From Verrucomicrobiota bacterium (GTDB lineage: Bacteria > Verrucomicrobiota > Verrucomicrobiia > Limisphaerales > J093), in assembly GCA_022710935.1 (NCBI GenBank), contig JAKLFY010000011.1, forward strand, positions 47,625 to 111,624: 64,000 nt of DNA, given 5' to 3'. The translations under genes were made by a program, and so were the position numbers. Each line of letters begins with the position of its first letter. The first letter of the stretch is position 1. Positions 35,995 through 43,630 of this stretch are shown in pieces. The notes under the pieces are model-generated. The model had not been told where the DNA came from, ran no database searches, and worked only from the letters and a program-made list of their open reading frames with translations.

Positions 35995-37255
35995 ATGCGA
36001 ATTCCGGGATGTCGGCCCCCCCGGCTGCTTGTTCTGGGCCTGCTCGTGGCCGCCGTCTCGGCGGTAGCCGCGCCGGACGCGGTCCCGGAGATGTCTCGAG
36101 TGCCCCGGCAGACTGACCGCGCCGCGTGGAACCAATACGTCCGCGAAGGCTGGGACTCGCCCTTCGGCCTCGATTACGTGTTCGCCCTCAACCGCGAGTT
36201 CCGCAAGCCGGACCTGGCCCGGCAACGAGTGCTACAACGAGCTGTTTTGGGGCGGCAGCGCCGAGGAATACGGCGCGCATCTGCACCAAGTCGCCCAAGC
36301 CGCCCGCCGCGCGTGTCCGCAAGTGAAGATCATTCTGTCCGGCGTCTGTTTCATGCCGATGAGCGGGTTCTATGCGGCGGAGATGGAGCCGCGCACAAGA
36401 GCCTACGTGGACCGACTTCTGCCCCGAACCGCGCCAGTGATGCTCCCGTTCCTCAAACGCATGGACGAGTTCAGCCGCGCCAGCCTCGAGTTCGATTACG
36501 ACATCCTCGATGCGCGCCGGTCGAACTACGGCGTCGTCGCGCGGTGCCGTGAGGAACTCCGACAGGCCGGTCGCCCGGCCACCGAGATCTGGAGCGCGGA
36601 AATGTACAGCCCCCTGCCGCTTCTGGACGCCATGGTCCTGCCGATGACCACTCTCTACCCGTATCCGACGCCGTCGCGCAGCCTCGACTACATCCGGATC
36701 ACGCGCCCGCCGCGGGACAAGGAATTCCCGTCCGTCAACCGCTGGTATCGCGGGCTCCAGTCGGCGATGGTGGTGAAGAACTGTCTGGTCGGCTTGCACG
36801 CCGGGTCCAGGAAACTCATGAACGGCTGGGCCCTGGACACGCAGATGCCGCTGGCGGTCTATCCGCTGGGCGTGGGCGGCTACAAGAGCACCACCTTCGA
36901 CCGCCTTTGGCCCGCCGCCTACACCTACAAGCTCCTTATCGAAAAACTCGACGGTATCACCGCGTGCCGCCGCCTGCCGTTGCCCGAGTATCTCTACGCG
37001 TATGAATGCACCGTCCGCGGCGGGCGCCGGGTGCTCGTCGCCTTCTGTGACGATCACGTCGGCCAGAACCACGACGAACAGCTCGCCGAAATGGACGCCG
37101 CCCTCCCATTCCCGGACGGACCGGTGCGCTTGACCCGCATCGTCACCGATCTTGACGCGACCGAACCCAAAACCGAGGCGCTTCAGGCCAACGGCGGTCT
37201 GTTGCGCCTCCGGTTGACGGAGTATCCCGTATTCCTGGAGAGCGGTGTGCCTTGA
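35995..37255 (+). pseudogene. Secreted glycosidase-like gene with internal deletion and frameshift
   Basis: From the ATG at 35995 a signal peptide is encoded (RLLVLGLLVAAVSAVAAPDA), then AAWNQYVREGWDSPFGLDYVF up to about 36210. A different frame takes over near 36215: GNECYNELFWGGSAEEYGAH, QVKIILSGVCFMPMSGFYAA, and so on to 37255. The second part looks like the catalytic half of a TIM-barrel glycosidase (the NEC-YNE segment holds a candidate acid/base Glu). The first beta-alpha units are missing. The GNE frame has its own possible GTG/ATG starts (e.g. ATG at 36356) but would lack a leader. I infer a deletion of the barrel's N-terminal half; the family is not recognised more closely. Confidence 0.65.
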
Positions 37256-37383
37256 CCGGCGCGGCTCTGCTCGGAGCGCGCTGACTGCCGAAGTTGCGAC
37301 TCTCGGGTCGCGCAAATCGCACGACCATTATACACACGGAGTCATAGGTCCAGGACACCGGATCATGGGATCCGCCCCTGGCA

Positions 37384-37449
37384 CGCATGTTTCACACCCC
37401 GATGGTGCACAGGGCGGTCAGACCTCGCAAGAGGACTGCTATGCGGGCT
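37384..37449 (+). repeat. Dispersed repeat family V, copy 2
   Basis: This 66-base sequence begins CGCATGTTTCACACCCC and includes AGGGCGGTCAGACCTCGCAA. It matches the minus-strand copy at 5484-5549 over the full length with about 14 differences. The rest of the 304-base gap before the clostripain gene has no other clear feature except its ribosome-binding site. Confidence 0.7.
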
Positions 37450-37559
37450 CCTCTCTGGTTCGTCTTCTCTGGTTTCATCTTGACATTCCCTTAGCGATCG
37501 AGTACAGGAACGACATTCCCGCAAAGGAACCTGAACTCAAAACAAGTAGGAGGAGCCGC

Positions 37560-39083
37560 ATGAAAGCAAACGTGGTCACAGCCGTGGGCACATTGGCGTT
37601 GTTGATTCTTCCGGGCTGCACGCCCTACATCACTTCTCTCAATCCCAACACGGGACCCGAGGGAACCCAGGTGACGATCCTGGGCGGACGGTTTGGCGCC
37701 ACGGTGCCTGAGAACACAGTCGGGTTCGGCGCCGTCGTCGTACCGGCGTCGGACGTGTCGGTCGTCTCGCAGAACACTCTCAATGCAAAGGTGCCAGTCG
37801 GAGCGGTTACAGGACTGGTCTCGGTGAAGACAAAGAATGGAACCGGTTACAGCAAGGAGAATTTTGTGGTGCCCGGGGAACGAAGCTGGACATTCATGGT
37901 TTACCTCGATGCTGACAACAACCTGGAGTCCGCCGGGTTAAAGGACTTTCTGGAGATGGCCTCCGTCGGATCCACTGCCGGCGTGACCGTGCTTGTTCAA
38001 ATGGACCGCATTGCTGGAGGCGCAAGTGGGTACAACAACTGGACGGGGACGAGGCGGTTCTTGATTTCGAGTGGCAGCACCCCCGCCTCGCCACCGCTGC
38101 AGGATATGGGGGAACTCAACATGGGCAATCCCAACGTGCTGAGAGACTTCGTCGAATGGGGCATCACCAACTATCCGGCAGACCATTATGCGCTGGCAAT
38201 CTGGAACCACGGCGATGGCTGGAGAATGAACAGGGAAAAGGCGGCGCAAATCGCAGGCATGCGGAGGAGCGGCGCTGATGAGCGAGTGGTGAAGGCGGTG
38301 GCTACGGATGATACGGACATGGATGTCCTCTATATGAGAGAAGTTCAGACCGCCCTGACTGACGCAAGACAGCGGCTCGAAGGCAGGAATGCTACCCATG
38401 TAAAGATCGATCTGATTGGATTTGACGCCTGCCTGATGGGCATGGTGGAAGTGGCGTACGCGCTCCGCGACGTGACAAACTATCTTGTCGCTTCTGAAGA
38501 GACGGAACCAGGTGACGGATGGCCCTACGATACCATATTGACCGACCTGACGGGCAATCCGAACATGAGTCCTGCCGATCTCGCGCGGAGGATTGTGATC
38601 CGTTATGGCAATGCGGGCTATAGCGGCGTGACCCAAGCTGCCTATGAGATGGACAAGATTGATGAGCTGGCTTTCGCCATCGACGCTTTTGCAGACAAGG
38701 CAACCTCCGAATGGAGTGTCCTCAAGAGCGCGAGGGGCGCTGCGCGGCAATACCACCCCTGGGGCTCCCCGAGTTGTTGGGGAACGGATATCTACGGTTT
38801 TGCCGACAAAGTGTCAGCAACCGCATCGTCCGCCGATCTTCGCAATGCGGCAAATGCTCTCAAGGCTGCCGTAACCGCTCTTGTCATCGAAGAGTACCAC
38901 ACCTCCCCGGACATGGACGGATCGCATGGTGTTGCGATCTACTTTCCCCCTGACCAGACCAGCTTCAATGCCGATCCGGAACATACCGGCTACCAGGACA
39001 GCAATACCTTCATGGTGGTCGATTTCGTGCAATACCACCGGTGGGACAATTGGCTTCCCACATATTACTCGAACGCTCCCTAG
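37560..39083 (+). CDS. Clostripain-like (C11) cysteine peptidase lipoprotein with IPT/TIG domain
   Basis: A 507-residue protein. The leader ends in LILPGC, so Cys20 would be lipidated and the protein membrane-anchored. Residues about 24-105 form an IPT/TIG Ig-like domain (ITSLNPNTGPEGTQVTILGG). The peptidase domain shows WTFMVYLDADNNLE at its start, catalytic His217 in AIWNHGDGW and catalytic Cys291 in IGFDACLMGMVEVAY, the C11 dyad. Such enzymes cut after Arg or Lys and often self-activate. A strong AGGAGG lies 9-14 bases before the ATG. Base composition is visibly less GC-rich than the flanks, which could mean more recent acquisition. Confidence 0.92.
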   Translation: MKANVVTAVGTLALLILPGCTPYITSLNPNTGPEGTQVTILGGRFGATVPENTVGFGAVVVPASDVSVVSQNTLNAKVPVGAVTGLVSVKTKNGTGYSKENFVVPGERSWTFMVYLDADNNLESAGLKDFLEMASVGSTAGVTVLVQMDRIAGGASGYNNWTGTRRFLISSGSTPASPPLQDMGELNMGNPNVLRDFVEWGITNYPADHYALAIWNHGDGWRMNREKAAQIAGMRRSGADERVVKAVATDDTDMDVLYMREVQTALTDARQRLEGRNATHVKIDLIGFDACLMGMVEVAYALRDVTNYLVASEETEPGDGWPYDTILTDLTGNPNMSPADLARRIVIRYGNAGYSGVTQAAYEMDKIDELAFAIDAFADKATSEWSVLKSARGAARQYHPWGSPSCWGTDIYGFADKVSATASSADLRNAANALKAAVTALVIEEYHTSPDMDGSHGVAIYFPPDQTSFNADPEHTGYQDSNTFMVVDFVQYHRWDNWLPTYYSNAP

Positions 39084-39113
39084 GAGGGAGCTGCTGAAGT
39101 CTGGAAACCTCGC

Positions 39114-39206
39114 GGGGTCAGATCTCTGGATTCTTGATTTGGTATCCGCTTGCGTCCGTGCTCACGAACCGATTCTGTCATAACCAGAATCCAGAGATCT
39201 GACCCC
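39114..39206. repeat. Hairpin element, repeat family U
   Basis: Arms of 21 bp (39114-39134 and 39186-39206, beginning GGGGTCAGATCTCTGGATTC) are perfectly complementary around a 51-base centre. The element lies between the convergent clostripain and methyltransferase genes. It supplies the last codons and stop of the latter. A single arm-like copy is at 14976. Confidence 0.88.
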
Positions 39207-39971
39207 TTCGTGTTCGCGGGCCATGTCCGCGATGACCAGCAGTTCAAAGTGTTCGGGCGTGGGCGGGCCTTTCCGGAAGTCGCCGGCGGTGCATCCGAAC
39301 ACGGAGACGTTCCACATGCCCAGCGTGTGCATGTACCAAGTCAGCTCCGACGGGATGTAATGGCGCTCGTCGGTGTCGAGCCGGCGGGTCACGCCATCAT
39401 CGTCCGTATAATCCACCTGCGATCGCATCCGGAGCGTGCTCAGGTCGAACGCCGTGTCCAGCGTGCGGACTCCGCTGGGCGCCGCGTTGACGAAGTCCTT
39501 GACGGACCGCGCCAGGGGGAACAGTCCGTTCAGACACGTGAACATGAACTTGCCACCGTGCCGGAGCGCCCGGACCGCATTTTCGAGGATTTTGAAGTTC
39601 ATGGCATCGGTCTCCATGAGCGAGAAACCGCCTTCGCAGAGCATAAGGGCCAGATCGAATGCACCCAGAAAATGCGGAGTTCGCGCGTCGCGCTGTTCGA
39701 AGACCGGTTGCACGCCCGCGGCGAGGGCTTTCTCCCGCGCGCGAGCGAGTTGGTTGGCCGACAGGTCAATGCCCGTGACCTGATACCCGCGCCGGGCCAG
39801 TTCGATGGCATGGCGTCCGGTGCCGCAGCCGATGTCGAGAATTCGCACGGTTTTGTCGGCGGCGATCTCCGTCTCGATGAAGTCGACTTCCTGTTGTGTG
39901 CCCTGGGTGAAACATTCCCGGTCGTAGGTCCGGGCGTAGTTCGAGAACAGTTCTTCGTACCAGGGTTTCAT
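39162..39971 (-). CDS. Class I SAM-dependent methyltransferase
   Basis: A 269-residue cytoplasmic protein. The SAM-binding motif I is VRILDIGCGTGRHAIELARR, motif post-I is GYQVTGIDLSANQLARAR, and FDLALMLCEGGFSLME follows as motif II. The N-terminus WYEELFSNYARTYDRECFTQG is typical of small-molecule methyltransferases of this subfamily. The acceptor is unknown. The ATG at 39971 is the natural start; the upstream in-frame region has no protein character. The last roughly 15 codons (after MAREHEG) are derived from the family U hairpin, so the native stop has probably been lost or displaced. Confidence 0.88.
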   Translation of the reverse strand: MKPWYEELFSNYARTYDRECFTQGTQQEVDFIETEIAADKTVRILDIGCGTGRHAIELARRGYQVTGIDLSANQLARAREKALAAGVQPVFEQRDARTPHFLGAFDLALMLCEGGFSLMETDAMNFKILENAVRALRHGGKFMFTCLNGLFPLARSVKDFVNAAPSGVRTLDTAFDLSTLRMRSQVDYTDDDGVTRRLDTDERHYIPSELTWYMHTLGMWNVSVFGCTAGDFRKGPPTPEHFELLVIADMAREHEGVRSLDSGYDRIGS

Positions 39972-40030
39972 GGGCTCGACATCCAGGCGGTTCGCATCCA
40001 ACCCGCGTATTTCATCGCGTTGAGCCAATG

Positions 40031-42445
40031 CTATTCTCTGACCACAACCGTCTGGTTCAGGCCCGGTGCGGTGGGAGGCCAGACGAGATCTCGCGGGGAG
40101 GAAATGTAGTACTCGAAGTCTTGTTGGGCGGACGGCAGCGGCGCTTCGAAGACCGCGCGACCGCGTGGAAGGGCGGGGATGCTCTGCCACGAGCCTTCCC
40201 CCAACGGACGCAGGTGAACGGTCAGGGAATCCGCAGGCTGACTGTCGAGTGCAATGATCCGGAGTGTGAGCACTTCGCCTTTGGTTGCCGTGGTTCGGAT
40301 GGTCGGAACGATCAACCTCGCCGGGCCGGTGTAGTCCTGTGAGGGCGCGGTCTCGACCGGCAAGTCCTTGCCGAGGGCCTTGCTCAAGGCCGCGTCGTGC
40401 GCGTCGAGAAAGTGCGATTCCCGGCGCGTGTGTTGTTCGAGATTCGCGATGGTGCCCAATTCGCCGGGCGTACTGACGATGGCGGTCTGGAGGGACAACA
40501 GACGGCTCCACACCCGCGCCAGTTCGACGCGGTGGTCGAGGGCCTGGTCGTATTGCTTCTCAGCCATGGCCTTGTCCAGTTGGCCGCGAACGCAGCAGGC
40601 CTCGGCCATCACGGCTGCCGCGCGCCAGGTGTTGAGCCAGTAGTCAAACCGCTCCTGGTTCCCCGGCCCTTGCACCCGCGGGCGCAGCGCGGCGAACTCT
40701 TCCACAAACGCGTAGTGCGAGCGCGCTTCGTTCCAGGGGGCGGCGTTGGGAACGAGGTTGCCCGGGCCGTTCTTCCAGTCGCTGGCTTGTGGCATGTGAA
40801 CGCCGTCGATCCTGGCCATCAGCTTCCCGGCGGATTCGGCGACCGAGTCCCCAAAATGGGCACGGGCGAAATCAAGGTAGAACTCCTCGACCGGCATCGC
40901 TCGATCGCGCGGAGACGGAGTCGGTGTGCCTCCGCTGACCTTGTCGGCTTCGGAGTTCGCCGGCACCCAGGACTGATCCCAGGCTGCGGACGCGAGCGCG
41001 GCCACGTTTGGCGCGAGGGCTTTGGTGCGCCAGTGGATGCCCAGCAGCCCCGTGCAGCCATAGCGGCGCGCGTCCACGGCGTCATGACGCATCCGCGCCA
41101 CCCACGGCTGCGGGCCGACCATGTTCGGGTCATTCTCCATCCACGGGATCGCCCATTTCGGGCGGCTTGTGATGTTGGCGAAGGCGGGTTCGACGCCCTC
41201 ATGTCCGACCTGCCGGTTGATGCAGCTCATGGGGGAAGACTTGGGGAGGATCTCGTCGAGCGCGGCCCGGTTGTGGGCCGGGCCGAGCACCCAGCCGGAT
41301 GTGGCCAGCGTGAAGGGATGCCCCAGATCCTCGAGGGCAGCCAGTGCGAGTCGCAGATCGAGGATCGTCGCCTCCAATTGCCCCGGCTTGTTCCCGCCCC
41401 ACGTCCAGTCTTCCGGCGTCCAGAGCCAGTAGTAGTCCACCGGGTACACCGTGGCGATGCGCCGGAACATGCCCGTGTACAGCGCGCGGACGGTGTTGGT
41501 GCCGGCGGGGTCCATGCCGAGCTCCTGAAGTCGTTCGCGCAGGCTCTTGGGGATGTGCAGCGGTGTTTCCGTGCCAATGCAGGTCCGGATGCCGAGCTGC
41601 CGGGCGTTGGCAAACACGATCTTCATCTGTCGGCCCACGCGCTCGAACATCTCGTTGCATTGTTCCGGCGAGACCGGCCGCGGCATGAGGCCCGCCATCA
41701 CGTCGGGACCGTAGTCGTCACCCGGAAAGAGCATTGCCGCTCCGCCTGCGTATTCGCTGGTCTTCATGGGCGCGTACCCCCAAGTGCCCTTGGACGTGTT
41801 CGCCCAGAAGGCCGGGTAGCTGAACTTCACGCTGCCGTCGGCTGCCAGGTCGTTCGTGAGCCCGATCCAGACCAGCGGTTCGGGGCCGACGCCGCCTTCC
41901 GGATAGCAGTGCAGACCCAGGAAGTTCATCCGCAACTTCGCGAGTTGCGAGAGATGCGCGAGGTAATCGTCCTGGTTCCACCAGTCGGGTCCTTCGGGGA
42001 AATCATGAAAGGGCTGGATGCCGCGCGTCTCGAACAATGGGGCTCGCGTTTCGTCGAGGCGCGGGAGCGCGAAAGGAATGCGGGCGTCGGGGATGACATC
42101 GCCATCGAGGTAGAACCGGACGCCGAGCTGCTCAGCGAAAGCGTAGGCGCCATAGAGCACGGCCACGTCGCTCCCGCCGGCGATCGTGAGCGCTCGGGCG
42201 TCGGACCGCAGGCGATAGGTCTGCGACGCCATCGAGGGATCGAGCACGAGCGCGATGCGCTGGTCCGACGCGTCCGCGGGTTCCGCGGTCACGCGCATCA
42301 ACTCGCCGGTGCGCAGATACACGTAGCGGCGGATTTCCTTGGCCGCGAGTTTCACGTTGGGCGGCGCGTCGGACGGACAGACGATGCTCCGTGCGGCGGC
42401 GTGGCTTGCGAGGGTGAGGGCAAAGAGGGCGGCGAGTGCTTTCAT
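40031..42445 (-). CDS. Large secreted glycoside hydrolase of GH67/GH20-like architecture
   Basis: An 804-residue exported protein (signal MKALAALFALTLASHAAA). The first about 120 residues resemble the GH67/GH20 non-catalytic N-terminal domain (NVKLAAKEIRRYVYLRTGEL, LTIAGGSDVAVLYGAYAFAE). A TIM-barrel follows (FETRGIQPFHDFPEGPDWW, LAKLRMNFLGLHCYPEG, YYWLWTPEDWTW). The helical C-terminal region (EEFAALRPRVQGPGNQERFD, YWLNTWRAAAVMAEACC) and a terminal beta-domain complete the protein. It is probably an alpha-glucuronidase- or hexosaminidase-like enzyme on plant or algal glycans; catalytic residues cannot be assigned with confidence. It is alone on the minus strand, facing the methyltransferase with a 59-base gap. 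Confidence 0.75.
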   Translation of the reverse strand: MKALAALFALTLASHAAARSIVCPSDAPPNVKLAAKEIRRYVYLRTGELMRVTAEPADASDQRIALVLDPSMASQTYRLRSDARALTIAGGSDVAVLYGAYAFAEQLGVRFYLDGDVIPDARIPFALPRLDETRAPLFETRGIQPFHDFPEGPDWWNQDDYLAHLSQLAKLRMNFLGLHCYPEGGVGPEPLVWIGLTNDLAADGSVKFSYPAFWANTSKGTWGYAPMKTSEYAGGAAMLFPGDDYGPDVMAGLMPRPVSPEQCNEMFERVGRQMKIVFANARQLGIRTCIGTETPLHIPKSLRERLQELGMDPAGTNTVRALYTGMFRRIATVYPVDYYWLWTPEDWTWGGNKPGQLEATILDLRLALAALEDLGHPFTLATSGWVLGPAHNRAALDEILPKSSPMSCINRQVGHEGVEPAFANITSRPKWAIPWMENDPNMVGPQPWVARMRHDAVDARRYGCTGLLGIHWRTKALAPNVAALASAAWDQSWVPANSEADKVSGGTPTPSPRDRAMPVEEFYLDFARAHFGDSVAESAGKLMARIDGVHMPQASDWKNGPGNLVPNAAPWNEARSHYAFVEEFAALRPRVQGPGNQERFDYWLNTWRAAAVMAEACCVRGQLDKAMAEKQYDQALDHRVELARVWSRLLSLQTAIVSTPGELGTIANLEQHTRRESHFLDAHDAALSKALGKDLPVETAPSQDYTGPARLIVPTIRTTATKGEVLTLRIIALDSQPADSLTVHLRPLGEGSWQSIPALPRGRAVFEAPLPSAQQDFEYYISSPRDLVWPPTAPGLNQTVVVRE

Positions 42446-42841
42446 GGTTCGACGACATCAATGTGCACGGCAAATACAGCGCATCGGGCGAACAGAGAAT
42501 CCGCCGGCTTTCGCTTCACCTCAGGCCAGCCAGGCGGCCGATTTCTCATCTCGTGGGAAGTGGCTGTTTCGAGTGGCGAGCATGGGCGAACGGAGGGATG
42601 TGTTCAAGGTGAAACCGGACGGATGGCGCGTCCCAGCTCGCGTACGCGTTCTGCGGCATTGACATGCCAGGGCAAAAGGGATAGCAAGCGGCATTCCTAC
42701 GCCAGGGGCACGTGGCATGCGTCTCCGTAAGACGAGGGACGGAAACCGAAAGGACCGACGACATGCCCAGTTCCGGATCAGGCGCATCGCGGAGGCCGTG
42801 ACCGATCCGGGCGAGAGGAGAGCTGTTCCCACCAGCGCGGT
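42446..42841. other. Divergent intergenic region upstream of the sigma factor
   Basis: 396 bases separate the glycosidase from the sigma-factor gene. I see no gene. A possible promoter is listed separately; no shared repeat was found. Confidence 0.5.
42659..42687 (+). promoter_or_regulatory. Possible sigma-70 promoter for the sigma factor-kinase pair
   Basis: TTGACA (42659-42664) is a perfect -35 match. TAGCAA (42682-42687) follows after 17 bases but matches the -10 consensus at only three of six positions. It lies 155 bases before the ATG, so it is only a candidate. Confidence 0.28.
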
Positions 42842-43591
42842 ATGACGAAGCCGGGGCCAACCGGAGCGCGGAGTGAGGCGGCGGATTGGCCGAGCCAAAC
42901 GCATTGGAGTGTCGTCCTGGCCGCGGGAGACCCCGCGGCGCCCGGCGCCCAGGCCGCGCTCGAGCAACTCTGCGAGGCTTATTGGTATCCCGTTTATGCC
43001 TATCTCCGCACGCGCGGCTCCACCCCGCTTGATGCCCAGGACCTCGCCCAGTCGTTCTTTCTGCACCTGCTCGATTCGCAGACACTCGCGAAGGCTACGC
43101 CCGAACGCGGTCGCTTCCGCTGCTTCCTGCGCGTGGCGGTCGAGCGTTTTCTTGTCGACCAATGGCGGCACGAGCAGGCGCAGAAACGGGGCGGAGCCGT
43201 CCGGTTCGTTTCCTGGAACCAGGATTGGGCGGAACGGCATTACCGACGGCACGGCCTGGCCGCACTGACACCGGACCGGTTGTTTGACCGGAGTTGGGCA
43301 CTGACTCTGCTGCAACGCGTTCTGGACCGGCTGCAAGCCGAACTGATCGGGCTGGGCAAAGGACCGCTGTTCGATCACCTGAAGGAACGATTGCTGGACG
43401 ATGGGGACTCGCCGCCGTACGCCGAGATCGCGCAACGGCTGGGCGCCAGCGAGACCAGCTTGCGCACGACGGTTTGCCGCCTGCGTCATCGCTATGGCGA
43501 ACTCCTGCGCCACGAGATCGCCCACACAGTCGCCTCGCTGGATGACATCGAGGAGGAAATGCGCCACCTCTTCGCCGCGGTCTCTGCATGA
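42842..43591 (+). CDS. ECF-like RNA polymerase sigma factor (PVC kinase-linked type)
   Basis: A 249-residue protein with the sigma region 2 motif (LEQLCEAYWYPVYAYLRTRG, DAQDLAQSFFLHLL) and region 4 helix-turn-helix (YAEIAQRLGASETSLRTTVCR, then LRHRYGELLRHE). Between them is an enlarged linker with GRFRCFLRVAVERFLVDQWR. The family is common in planctomycetes and verrucomicrobia and is typically encoded directly before a Ser/Thr kinase, as it is here with 39 bases between. It probably directs transcription of a regulon controlled by that kinase. No anti-sigma factor is visible. Confidence 0.9.
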   Translation: MTKPGPTGARSEAADWPSQTHWSVVLAAGDPAAPGAQAALEQLCEAYWYPVYAYLRTRGSTPLDAQDLAQSFFLHLLDSQTLAKATPERGRFRCFLRVAVERFLVDQWRHEQAQKRGGAVRFVSWNQDWAERHYRRHGLAALTPDRLFDRSWALTLLQRVLDRLQAELIGLGKGPLFDHLKERLLDDGDSPPYAEIAQRLGASETSLRTTVCRLRHRYGELLRHEIAHTVASLDDIEEEMRHLFAAVSA

Positions 43592-43630
43592 ACAGACCGC
43601 ACAGACAGCGGGGAGGAGGAGGAACCGGGG

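Noticed and set aside
39972..40511. N-terminal extension of the methyltransferase frame
   Set aside because: The 180 extra codons are Arg/His-rich and overlap the end of the glycosidase gene; the ATG at 39971 starts the domain.
40397..42730. 777-codon plus-strand frame opposite the large glycosidase
   Set aside because: The minus strand encodes a signal peptide and TIM-barrel motifs; the plus frame has only Arg/Val/Gly-rich sequence.
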